From: Pseudomonas fulva NBRC 16637 = DSM 17717
Lineage (GTDB): Bacteria > Pseudomonadota > Gammaproteobacteria > Pseudomonadales > Pseudomonadaceae
DNA length: 64,000 nt
Assembly (NCBI RefSeq): GCF_000730565.1
Contig: NZ_BBIQ01000012.1
Span: forward strand, 1 to 64,000
Reading direction: 5' to 3'
Under the pieces are notes generated by a model. The model did not search any database. It was not told the origin of the DNA and saw nothing but the letters and a program-made list of their open reading frames with translations. The position numbers and the translations under genes are program-made. Shown one piece after another: positions 19,250 through 26,892 of the stretch (position 1 is its first letter; each line of letters opens with the position of its first letter).

Positions 19250-20131
19250 ATGCAACGACAATGGCATGACCTGCACCAACCCGCCAGCCGCGCCAGCCTG
19301 TACCTGCGCGCAGCGGGCAAACGACGCATCACCGGTGATCAACTGCCTATGCACGGGCTGCGCTGCACCCTGGCGGTTCAGCCCAAGCAACTGCATGCCT
19401 ACCGGCAGTTGTGTCGTTTCGTCGACGATGGCCGGCTGCCTGCCACGTATCCGCACATCATGGCGTTCAACCTGCAACTGCAGCTGATGACCGCCGAGCA
19501 GTTTCCCTTTCCGCTACTGGGGCTGGTCCACCTGCACAACCGCATTGACGTCATTCGCCCTCTTGGGGGCATCGAGTCGCTGCGAATGGCGGTTCACGCC
19601 GACAACCTGCAGCCCCACCCCAAAGGTGGAACGTTCGACCTGGTCACCGAGGCGGCGGACGGTATCGGCGTGCTCTGGCGGGAAACCAGCCGCATGCTCG
19701 TGCGCGGGCTGAAGCTCGACGGCGACCCCGTAGAAGCAGAAACTGCAGAAACTGCAGAAACGGCCGAGGAACAGACCAGCAGCTTGCCTGAAGTCACGCG
19801 CTGGTATGCCGACAGTGATATCGGCCGCCGTTATGCCAAGGTCTGCGGCGACTACAACCCCATTCACCTCAGCGCCCCCAGCGCCCAGCTGTTCGGTTTT
19901 CCCACTGCCATCGCCCACGGCATGTGGAGCAAGGCCATGGCCATGGCCGCGCTGCACGGGCACTTGCCCCACAGTGGCTATCGGTTCGAAGTGGACTTCC
20001 ACAAACCCGTGCGCTTGCCCTCGGAGGTGGTGCTCAGCGCCAGCCAGGCCGGCCCTGTGGGTGAACTGCGCCTGGACGGCCAGGCGGACGTGGTACATAT
20101 GCTCGGCCGCTGGGCCTGCTTGCAGGGCTGA
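19250..20131 (+). CDS. MaoC-type (R)-specific enoyl/3-hydroxyacyl thioester dehydratase
   Basis: A 293-residue double-hotdog protein. The C-terminal hotdog carries the hydratase-2 motif GDYNPIHLS, then FGFPTAIAHGMW. The N-terminal half resembles a degenerate hotdog, as in mycobacterial HtdX. It would interconvert 3-hydroxyacyl and enoyl thioesters, complementing the reductase encoded 2 bp upstream. The inter-domain linker contains an in-frame 9-bp repeat (19736-19761) encoding an acidic ETA-rich stretch. Start ATG at 19250 overlaps nothing and follows the fabG-like stop. Confidence 0.88.
   Translation: MQRQWHDLHQPASRASLYLRAAGKRRITGDQLPMHGLRCTLAVQPKQLHAYRQLCRFVDDGRLPATYPHIMAFNLQLQLMTAEQFPFPLLGLVHLHNRIDVIRPLGGIESLRMAVHADNLQPHPKGGTFDLVTEAADGIGVLWRETSRMLVRGLKLDGDPVEAETAETAETAEEQTSSLPEVTRWYADSDIGRRYAKVCGDYNPIHLSAPSAQLFGFPTAIAHGMWSKAMAMAALHGHLPHSGYRFEVDFHKPVRLPSEVVLSASQAGPVGELRLDGQADVVHMLGRWACLQG
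19736..19761 (+). repeat. Short 9-bp tandem repeat in MaoC gene linker
   Basis: The unit GCAGAAACT occurs at 19736-19744 and 19745-19753, with a third copy matching through 19761. It is in frame, so copy-number changes would add or remove three residues (ETA) in the inter-domain linker without a frameshift. Confidence 0.85.
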
Positions 20132-20211
20132 CTCGCGCGTGCTGCCCCCGTGCAGGGAAGCTTGCTTTGCAACGGCCCTGCGCGGAAGCTATGCGCCATG
20201 AGGAGAACCCG

Positions 20212-20517
20212 ATGAACCTGCAAGAACTGACTCAACGCCTGCATCAAATCCGCGATACCAATGACTGGCAACGTTTCCACAGCCCAAAGAATTTGGCCAT
20301 GGCCGCCAGCGTTGAAATGGCCGAGCTGGTTGAAATCTTCCAGTGGCTCAGCGAGGACGAGTCACGTCGCCTGCCACCCGAACAGTTGGCCCACGCCGGT
20401 CAGGAAGTAGGCGATGTCGTGCTCTACCTGTTGCTGTTGTGCAGTGAACTGGGGCTGGACATGGACCAGGTGGTGCGCGCCAAGCTGGCCGACAGTGAAA
20501 GGCGCTTCGCACGATGA
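20212..20517 (+). CDS. MazG-like nucleotide pyrophosphohydrolase
   Basis: A 101-residue all-alpha NTP pyrophosphohydrolase of the MazG-like/RS21-C6 family. Acidic metal-binding motifs are visible as EMAELVE (about residues 36-42) and EVGDVVLYL (about 66-74). It probably hydrolyses non-canonical or surplus dNTPs to monophosphates (house-cleaning). The ATG at 20212 follows GAGGAGA. Its stop overlaps the ATG of the downstream methyltransferase by 4 bp (ATGA), indicating translational coupling. Confidence 0.88.
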   Translation: MNLQELTQRLHQIRDTNDWQRFHSPKNLAMAASVEMAELVEIFQWLSEDESRRLPPEQLAHAGQEVGDVVLYLLLLCSELGLDMDQVVRAKLADSERRFAR

Positions 20518-21263
20518 ACGACCGTCATTTCGATGAACTGGCCACCCGTTTTGCCGAAAAGATCTATGGCGGCGCAAAGGGTGCGATCAGGCTGGCAGTC
20601 TTGCAGGCCGACCTGGCCGAAGCCTTGCCGGATCGCCCGTTGCGCATCCTCGATATCGGTGCTGGCCTTGGCCACATGGCGCTATGGTTGGCCCAGCGCG
20701 GGCACCAGCTTACCCTGGCCGAACCTGCCGAGCCCATGCTCGAAGGGGCACGGGCCCGCTTTGCCGCAGCGGGTCAGGCGGCAACGTTCATCCAGGCACC
20801 CTGGCAAGCGTTGCTGGGCGAGCTGACCGAGCCCTACGACGTGGTCGTGTGCCACGCGGTACTTGAATGGCTGGCTGAGCCGGAAAGTATCCTGCCAGTT
20901 CTGCATCAACTCACGGCCCCCGAAGGGTGGCTGTCGTTGGCGTTCTACAACCGCGATGCCCTGGTCTACCGCAACCTGCTCAAGGGCCACTTCCGCAAAC
21001 TGCGCAGCAATCGCCTCGAAGGTGAAAAGCAGAGCCTTACCCCGCAGAAACCACTTGATCCGCGGGCGCTCAGGGCGCAACTTGAACCTCTGTGGCAGGT
21101 CGAAAGTGAAAGTGGCATACGTGTTTTCCATGACTACATGCCCAAGGAATTTCAGGACCGCGCCGAGCTGCTGGACCTGCTGGAAATGGAGCTCGCTCAC
21201 CGCCGCCATCCGAGTTTCGCCGGCCTGGGCCGTTACCTGCACTGGGTCTGTCGCCCACGTTGA
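20514..21263 (+). CDS. cmoM: tRNA 5-carboxymethoxyuridine methyltransferase-like (CmoM/SmtA)
   Basis: A 249-residue class-I SAM methyltransferase. The N-terminus (DRHFDELATRFAEKIYGGAKG) aligns by eye with E. coli SmtA/CmoM, whose start reads DRNFDDIAEKFSRNIYGTTKG. SAM motif I is LDIGAGLGHMALWLA (about residues 44-58). CmoM methylates cmo5U34 to mcmo5U34 in the wobble position of several tRNAs. It is coupled to the MazG-like gene by a 4-bp overlap. The assignment rests on remembered homology; a generic methyltransferase is the fallback. Confidence 0.8.
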   Translation: MNDRHFDELATRFAEKIYGGAKGAIRLAVLQADLAEALPDRPLRILDIGAGLGHMALWLAQRGHQLTLAEPAEPMLEGARARFAAAGQAATFIQAPWQALLGELTEPYDVVVCHAVLEWLAEPESILPVLHQLTAPEGWLSLAFYNRDALVYRNLLKGHFRKLRSNRLEGEKQSLTPQKPLDPRALRAQLEPLWQVESESGIRVFHDYMPKEFQDRAELLDLLEMELAHRRHPSFAGLGRYLHWVCRPR

Positions 21264-21282
21264 CCTGCCGTGAGGAGCAAGC

Positions 21283-21912
21283 ATGCCGTACCGTCTGTTG
21301 CCACTGGCCCTGCTGCCGTTGGTTCTGGCCGGATGCCAGGGCACCAATCCCTACGTCGCCAGCAGCCGCCCACTGCCACCAGCCCCGCCTCAGGCAGCGA
21401 CCACGTTCGACGCAAGCGCTTACCCCGCACCGACACGGGACTACGGCCGCTACCGCAGCTGGAGCTGGCGTGACGGCCACCTGCCCAGCGGTTCGGCCAA
21501 TGCCGATCCTGCGCAGTTGGCCGATGCCGTCGCCGCAGCGCTCGATCAGCAGGGCTTGCGCCCCGCCCGCAGCGGCGTTGGCGACCTGCTTGTCGGCGCC
21601 GATATCCGCCGTGAGAAACGCCTGCGCCAAGTGCGCGACTACGACGGCTACGACCCCTACTACGGGCCCTACGGCAACGTAGGCTATGGCGGTTACCGCA
21701 ACGGTTTTGGGGGTTATGCCAGTACCCCAGTGGTGCGCACCTATCAGGTTGAGGTCATGGTGGTGCGCATCGACCTGTACGACAGCCGCAGCGGCCAGGC
21801 CGTCTGGAGCGCCAGCGCCGAAAGCGGCAACGACCAGGGTTCCCCGCGAGACCGTGAAAATGCCGTGCGCGACGCCGTGCGCAAGGCCCTCAGCGGCTAT
21901 CCTCCCAGTTAA
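21283..21912 (+). CDS. DUF4136-type lipoprotein, first of two
   Basis: A 209-residue lipoprotein. The signal peptide ends in lipobox LAGC (Cys about 17). The fold includes the YGRYRSWSW and [14 protein letters not shown] elements of DUF4136. A Gly/Tyr-rich insertion (about residues 125-150, repeated GGY/YGPYG) interrupts the domain. It is followed 19 bp later by a paralogue with the same layout. It is probably an outer-membrane-anchored periplasmic protein; function unknown. It could be co-transcribed with cmoM 19 bp upstream. Confidence 0.85.
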   Translation: MPYRLLPLALLPLVLAGCQGTNPYVASSRPLPPAPPQAATTFDASAYPAPTRDYGRYRSWSWRDGHLPSGSANADPAQLADAVAAALDQQGLRPARSGVGDLLVGADIRREKRLRQVRDYDGYDPYYGPYGNVGYGGYRNGFGGYASTPVVRTYQVEVMVVRIDLYDSRSGQAVWSASAESGNDQGSPRDRENAVRDAVRKALSGYPPS

Positions 21913-21931
21913 CGCCTAACGGAGATTCATC

Positions 21932-22501
21932 ATGTTTCGCCGCCTGTTACTCGTGTCGTTCGCGGCCTTGCTGGCTGCCTGCTCAAGCCATAATGTGCAG
22001 CAGGACTACGACGCGAGTCGTGATTTTGCCGCCTACCGCAACTGGGCCTGGCAGGAGCCCGGCCTGCAATATCGTCCTGACGATCCACGCATCAAGAGCG
22101 ACCTGACCGAGCAGCGCATCCGTCAGGCGGTCAGCGAACAGCTTGATCAGCGTGGCCTACGCCCAGCGCCCCCTGGCACGCGAGCGGACCTCAACGTGCG
22201 CACCTATCTGATAGTGGAGCAACGCCAGCAACAGGTCACCACCAACTACGGCGGCGGGTGGGGTGGCTATTGGGGAGGTTACTGGGGCGGGCCGATGTAC
22301 AACGAAACCCGCAGCGTCGACTACAAGGTCGCGACCATCCAGGTCGACTTGCTTGATGGGCGCGATGGCAAGCTGGTCTGGCGCGGCAGTGCCGAGCAGA
22401 TCATGAACAACTACCCGCCAAGCCCGCAGGAACGCAACGAAGCCATCCAAAAAACGGTGGCTCAGGTGCTGGGCAATTATCCACCTGGCAGCAAACGCTA
22501 G
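21932..22501 (+). CDS. DUF4136-type lipoprotein, second of two
   Basis: A 189-residue lipoprotein with lipobox LAAC (Cys about 17). It is paralogous to the preceding gene: both have an AxYRxWxW segment, a LDQRGLRPAP segment and a conserved end ([10 protein letters not shown] / AIQKTVAQVL). The internal low-complexity loop here is Gly/Trp-rich (GGGWGGYWGGYWGG, about residues 106-119) rather than Gly/Tyr-rich. A hairpin follows the stop codon. The function of DUF4136 lipoproteins is not established. Confidence 0.87.
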   Translation: MFRRLLLVSFAALLAACSSHNVQQDYDASRDFAAYRNWAWQEPGLQYRPDDPRIKSDLTEQRIRQAVSEQLDQRGLRPAPPGTRADLNVRTYLIVEQRQQQVTTNYGGGWGGYWGGYWGGPMYNETRSVDYKVATIQVDLLDGRDGKLVWRGSAEQIMNNYPPSPQERNEAIQKTVAQVLGNYPPGSKR

Positions 22502-22512
22502 CGGGGCATGTT

Positions 22513-22546
22513 CTGCCTGCCTCGCCCCGTGGCGGGGTGCAGGCAG
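22513..22546 (+). terminator. Hairpin after DUF4136 gene pair
   Basis: Outer arms CTGCCTGC (22513-22520) and GCAGGCAG (22539-22546), with an inner CCCCG/CGGGG stem. No T-tract follows. A probable transcript end for the upstream genes, in a 207-bp gap that otherwise shows nothing recognisable. Confidence 0.45.
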
Positions 22547-22708
22547 AGGCCGACCGCCCCTCTCGACAGACGACGACTGCGACAAAACTCATTCTCCCAG
22601 CGCCTTTTCCTCGCGGCACACGGCCGTCATGCAGGTTCCGGTCTATCTTGACTAAGGAAACCTGACTGAACGGGTAAGTGTTCATCTACCAGGAAAGGCG
22701 ACCTGTCG

Positions 22709-23179
22709 ATGCAAAGCATTGTTCTTCTTCTGTGGCTTGCCTTGTGTACCGAACAGGATGTGCGCCAGCGCCAGCTCCCGGATCTATTGACGCTGGGTGT
22801 GGCCGTAGGGGCTCTGCTATGGCTGTTCGCAACCGGCCACACTTGGCTTGGCGCCGACCCTAGCTCGGCAGGCTGGGGGCTGGCCATCGTCATGCTCCTC
22901 ACCTTGCCCGGCTACATGCTGGGCCACTTCGGCGCCGATGACGTCAAACTGATGGGCGCGCTGGCATTGGCTACCGGCACCGATCATGTGCTCGGCACCT
23001 TTATCGGGGCCGGGATCGCGTTGTTGATCTGGCTGACTACCCGTAGGCGCTTATGGACGCTGCTCAACCCCAAGGTGAAAAAACGCCTGCAGGCCCTGAC
23101 CGAAGCCATGGGCGACAAGCAGGCATTCGTCCCCTATGTGCTGGCTGGCTACCTTCTGACAGCTGTATGGATCCAATGA
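22709..23179 (+). CDS. A24-family prepilin peptidase (FppA/TadV-like)
   Basis: A 156-residue membrane protein of the small, methyltransferase-lacking prepilin peptidase type. The catalytic aspartates are in TEQDVRQRQLPD (near residue 15) and in the signature GADDVKLMGAL (about residues 73-83). About four to five hydrophobic segments are visible. Such FppA/CpaA/TadV enzymes process Flp-type pilins. In P. aeruginosa fppA adjoins the response-regulator gene pprB and the tad locus. Here only a response-regulator gene follows and no tad or flp genes are in the window. Confidence 0.87.
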   Translation: MQSIVLLLWLALCTEQDVRQRQLPDLLTLGVAVGALLWLFATGHTWLGADPSSAGWGLAIVMLLTLPGYMLGHFGADDVKLMGALALATGTDHVLGTFIGAGIALLIWLTTRRRLWTLLNPKVKKRLQALTEAMGDKQAFVPYVLAGYLLTAVWIQ

Positions 23180-23298
23180 AGAAACCAGCGGTCCCTAATC
23201 TTGTACACACCTTGTACAACTACGAGAGGTACGGCTACTTTTAATCTGCCAGAGCGTCTAGCCCGGGAGCAGGGCCGTATATTCACAGGGAGTTGATC

Positions 23299-24075
23299 GT
23301 GTCCAAACCTGTAAGTGAAATGAAAGTGCTGGTAGTCGATGATCAGTCGGTCATCGTCGAACAGCTGTGCGAGTTCCTGCAAGCCAAGGGATACAGTTGC
23401 GTATCGGCACTCTCCACGGATGAGGCGGTAAAACACTATAAGGCCGACCCAGCCATCGGTCTGATCATCTGCGACCTTCACATGCCCGGACGCGATGGCA
23501 TCGAACTGATGCGGGCTCTAAAGCAGATCGACGGCAATCAGCGCATGTTCGAGGCGATCATGTTGACCGGCCGTGCCGAAAAGCAGGACGTCATTCGGGC
23601 GCTGCGCGAAGGCTTTGCGGACTACTACCAGAAACCGATGGACCTTGACGAGCTGCTCGAAGGGGTACGCCGCCAGGAGCAGGTGCTGCAGGAACGTCAG
23701 CGCGGTTTCCACGACCTCAGTGGGCTCAATCAGCGCCTGCAGGATCTGGCAGAGTCCGTCGACGAATTGTATCAGGACTTGGAAAAAGCCCGCGGGCAGG
23801 GGGCTCACCGGCGCGCCGGCGACACGGAGGAAGCCGAGGCCGAGCTGCCCTCGGTGTTCGAAAAGCTCTCGCCCCGTCAATTGGAGGTGGCGCGGCTAGT
23901 GGGCAAGGGCAAGACCAATTATCAGATCGCCTGTGAATTGGGTATCACCGAAAACACAGTGAAACTGTACGTGTCCCAGGTGTTGCGCCTGACCCATATG
24001 CACAACCGCACGCAACTGGCATTGGCTCTGACACCAGGCTCCTCCCCGGTGAATCAACGCTTCACGGCGCACTGA
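23299..24075 (+). CDS. Response regulator with LuxR-type output (PprB-like?)
   Basis: A 258-residue response regulator. The receiver domain (about residues 8-125) has the phospho-acceptor Asp in LIICDLHMPGRDG (about 59), Thr in MLTGRAEK and Lys in YYQKPMDL. A linker helix follows, then a C-terminal LuxR/NarL HTH (about 185-250, LSPRQLEVARLVGKGKTNYQ). I prefer the GTG at 23299 to the TTG at 23293 because of spacing from AGGGAG; ATG at 23320 is also possible. Adjacency to an FppA-like peptidase suggests a PprB-type regulator of surface appendages and adhesion. That link is inferred from synteny with P. aeruginosa. Confidence 0.85.
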   Translation: MSKPVSEMKVLVVDDQSVIVEQLCEFLQAKGYSCVSALSTDEAVKHYKADPAIGLIICDLHMPGRDGIELMRALKQIDGNQRMFEAIMLTGRAEKQDVIRALREGFADYYQKPMDLDELLEGVRRQEQVLQERQRGFHDLSGLNQRLQDLAESVDELYQDLEKARGQGAHRRAGDTEEAEAELPSVFEKLSPRQLEVARLVGKGKTNYQIACELGITENTVKLYVSQVLRLTHMHNRTQLALALTPGSSPVNQRFTAH

Positions 24076-24078
24076 CAG

Positions 24079-24102
24079 GTGCCGGTGCCAAGGCACCGGC
24101 AC
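24079..24102. terminator. Symmetric hairpin between convergent genes
   Basis: A perfect 11-bp inverted repeat (24079-24089 and 24092-24102, 2-nt centre) lies between the response-regulator gene and pbpC. Its symmetry and position suggest a bidirectional transcript end for the two converging genes. There is no T-tract on either side. Confidence 0.5.
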
Positions 24103-24111
24103 ACCGCCGTA

Positions 24112-26469
24112 CTACTCGTTGACCTGAAACACGACCCGCGCGGTCTCACCGCTTTCGTCCAGCGCACTCAATTCGGCCTGCCCTGCCTGCGGCAGGCGCA
24201 CCAGCAGGCTGTCCTGCCCCTTGGTTTCCCCCAGCGGTTGCCCATTGAGGAACCACCAACGCCGCCCACCACCGCCCAGCGCCGACACTGGCACTTGCAG
24301 CGGCTCACCACTGGTGGCGGGGCGACGCAGATGGTCACCAGAACGAATACCGACGATGGCCAGCGGCGGGGCACTGACCGGACCTTGCGGTGGGCATGTG
24401 AGGTCCATGGCCGGTAGACGGGCAGCCCGCCGTTCAGCTCGAGGCAACCAGGGTTCCAGGGGGGCGGGCCACAGGGCTACCTCGCGCGCCTGGGCGCCTG
24501 GGCAAGAGCTGTCGACGCGCAAACCGCGGTCGTTGACCCAGATGTGTTCGCGCAAACCCAGGCCCAACGGCTGATCGGCCGCCTGCAACGTAGGGGGAAC
24601 GGTGCCGTCCAGGGTCCAGGCAAAGCGCTGGCGCCTGCAGTTGTCGTCCTGGCGGCTCATAGCTTGCCCCAAAGGCCAACAGATCGCCGCCACCCCGACA
24701 TTGGCAGGCGTTCGCTGCACCGGGGCTTCGAACCCGCGCTGGCTGTCCCGGTTGCTGAGCAGGTCGTGCACTTGCAGCATCAACGGGGCGGCCGAGGCCA
24801 GACCGAACTGCCCGGCCACAGGGGTGCCGTCCGGCCGGCCAATCCATACCCCGATCAGGTAGCGAGGGCCGACGCCAATCGACCAGGCATCTCGAAAGCC
24901 GTAGCTGGTGCCGGTTTTCCAGGCCAGTTGGGGGCGACGTACCAGTTCGGCATGCCGATCGCGGTCGGGCCGAGCCTGGCCACCAAGGATGCGCCGAATG
25001 ATCCACGCCGCACCCGGCGACAAGAGCCGGTGCTCCACCAAGGGTGCTTGGGGCTGCAACCGCACCTGGGCGCTTTTACCCTCCCGGGCCAAGGCCGCAT
25101 AGCCGCCTACCAGGTCTTCCAGGCGGCTACCGGCACCGCCCAGGATCAGCGAAAGATTCGGCTCGGCCAGCGGCGGTAGCGTCAGCGGCAAGCCGCCCAT
25201 GCGCAGCTGCGCGGCGAAGCGTTTCGGGCCATAGGCCTCGAGCAACTGCACGGCGGGCAAGTTGAGCGACAGGGCCAATGCCGAACTGGCCGACACCGGC
25301 CCGCTGAAGCCGCTGGAAAAATTGCCCGGACGGTAGTCACCGTAGCGGCGTGGCACGTCCTGCAACAGCGACTCGGAATGAATGAGCCCGTCATCCATCG
25401 CCAGGCCATACAGAAACGGCTTGAGCGTGGAGCCAGGCGAGCGCAACGCCCGCACCATGTCCACGTGCCCGAAGCGCCGGGCGTCCGTGAGGTCGATCGA
25501 GCCCAAGTAAGCGCGTACAGCCATGGTCTGCGCATCGACCACCAGGATTGCGGCAGACGTGCGCTCCGGCAGGCGCGCTCGCCATCCCAGCAGCAAGTCT
25601 TCCAGCCGGCGCTGTAACCCGGCGTCCACGGTGGTACGGATCAACGGCGGGCTACCAGGGGTGTTCAGACGGCGGGCCAGCAATGGTGCCAATGCCGGCT
25701 CCTGGCGCGGTGCCAGCACCAGCGGTTCTTCAGCTGCTTCACGCAGGCGCTGCTCGGGCCACACTCGATACTGCGCCAACCGTTGCAGCACCTTGTTGCG
25801 CGCGCGTTCGGCGCGCTCGGGGTGGCGGTCGGGACGCAGGCGGCTGGGCGCTTGCGGCAGCACCGCCAGCAGGGCTGCCTCCGACGGCGTCAGGTGCAAG
25901 GGCGACTTGCCCAGATAAGCCCAGCTGGCAGCGGCAACACCTTGCAAGGTGCCGCCGAACGGCGCGCGGTCCAGGTAGATTTGCAGAATGTCCCGCTTGG
26001 ACAGGTGCCATTCCAGCTGCAGCGTGCGCCACAGCTGCCGCAACTTGCCCGCCACGGTGCGATCATGGGGATCGAGCAGGCGCGCTACCTGCATCGACAA
26101 CGTGCTGCCGCCTGACACCACGCGGCCGCCCCGCGCGTTCAACCACGCCGCCCTGACCAAAGCCATCGGGTTCACGCCCAGGTGATGGTAGAACCAGCGG
26201 TCCTCGTACGTCAGCAACGCTTGCAGGTATAGAGGCGACACCTGCTCGGGGCTGACTGGATAGCGCCACACCCCGTCGGCATCGGCGAATCGCCACAACG
26301 GCGTGCCATCTTCGGCCAGCACGACCCGGGCCAGGTCGTCGGAAGGCATGGGCAAAGGCCAGATCCGGTCGGCCAGCCACAGCAGCCCCATCAAGGCCAC
26401 CGCGCCAATCACCAGGGCACGCACTGCCTTGCCGGTTCGCGATCGCCGCCAACGGGCTAAGCTTGGCAT
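24112..26469 (-). CDS. pbpC: Penicillin-binding protein 1C (bifunctional)
   Basis: A 785-residue class-A PBP. A membrane anchor (about residues 16-35) precedes a GT51 glycosyltransferase (about 55-230; EDRWFYHHLGVNP and GGSTLSMQ). A transpeptidase follows, with SPGSTLKPF (active Ser about 347), an SLN motif and KTGTSYG (about 516). The C-terminal BiPBP_C domain is at about 695-785. PBP1C polymerises glycan. In many proteobacteria its gene adjoins an alpha-2-macroglobulin gene, as here. I chose the ATG at 26469 because upstream in-frame codons lack family similarity. The A2M gene is upstream on the same strand, with a small opposite-strand gene between. Confidence 0.93.
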   Translation of the reverse strand: MPSLARWRRSRTGKAVRALVIGAVALMGLLWLADRIWPLPMPSDDLARVVLAEDGTPLWRFADADGVWRYPVSPEQVSPLYLQALLTYEDRWFYHHLGVNPMALVRAAWLNARGGRVVSGGSTLSMQVARLLDPHDRTVAGKLRQLWRTLQLEWHLSKRDILQIYLDRAPFGGTLQGVAAASWAYLGKSPLHLTPSEAALLAVLPQAPSRLRPDRHPERAERARNKVLQRLAQYRVWPEQRLREAAEEPLVLAPRQEPALAPLLARRLNTPGSPPLIRTTVDAGLQRRLEDLLLGWRARLPERTSAAILVVDAQTMAVRAYLGSIDLTDARRFGHVDMVRALRSPGSTLKPFLYGLAMDDGLIHSESLLQDVPRRYGDYRPGNFSSGFSGPVSASSALALSLNLPAVQLLEAYGPKRFAAQLRMGGLPLTLPPLAEPNLSLILGGAGSRLEDLVGGYAALAREGKSAQVRLQPQAPLVEHRLLSPGAAWIIRRILGGQARPDRDRHAELVRRPQLAWKTGTSYGFRDAWSIGVGPRYLIGVWIGRPDGTPVAGQFGLASAAPLMLQVHDLLSNRDSQRGFEAPVQRTPANVGVAAICWPLGQAMSRQDDNCRRQRFAWTLDGTVPPTLQAADQPLGLGLREHIWVNDRGLRVDSSCPGAQAREVALWPAPLEPWLPRAERRAARLPAMDLTCPPQGPVSAPPLAIVGIRSGDHLRRPATSGEPLQVPVSALGGGGRRWWFLNGQPLGETKGQDSLLVRLPQAGQAELSALDESGETARVVFQVNE

Positions 26470-26546
26470 CGGGAACCGACCTGCCCCGACAAGGGCCAAA
26501 GCACTGAAAACGGCAAGAACGCCGCCATGTTGATCAGGAAGCAACT

Positions 26547-26840
26547 ATGCATGTAGAAGGTTTTTTCGAATGGCTGGGGCAAGCACTGGGATCGCTGATC
26601 CGCATCGTCGTCGACGCGCTGAGCGGGTTGTTCAACCTGTTGGCCAATGCGGGCGGCAACTTCGTCGATGGCCTGTCGCGCACCTTGGGCATGGACACCT
26701 CGCTGGTCAGCATCCTGGCCCTGATCGTGGGCCTGATGTTGCTGTTTTCGGCGATCCGCGCCTTCATGCGTGCCTCGATCATCCTCGGCATCATCTGGCT
26801 GGTATTGGGCCTGTGGGTAATGAGCTGGGTGATTCATTGA
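26547..26840 (+). CDS. Small predicted membrane protein between A2M and PBP1C genes
   Basis: A 97-residue protein that I do not recognise. An amphipathic N-terminal helix (VEGFFEWLGQALGSLIRIVVD) and a Gly/Asn stretch precede two closely spaced hydrophobic segments at about residues 51-68 and 75-95 (SILALIVGLMLLFS and IILGIIWLVLGLWVM). This suggests a hairpin in the inner membrane. It lies antiparallel in the gap between the A2M and pbpC genes, divergent from pbpC across 77 bp. Balanced composition, an ATG start and the absence of any opposing gene argue that it is real. Function unknown. Confidence 0.65.
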   Translation: MHVEGFFEWLGQALGSLIRIVVDALSGLFNLLANAGGNFVDGLSRTLGMDTSLVSILALIVGLMLLFSAIRAFMRASIILGIIWLVLGLWVMSWVIH

Positions 26841-26892
26841 GTGGCCGTGCGACGAACAGGTGAAAGCCCTGATCGCCGCACAAGGCTTGCCC

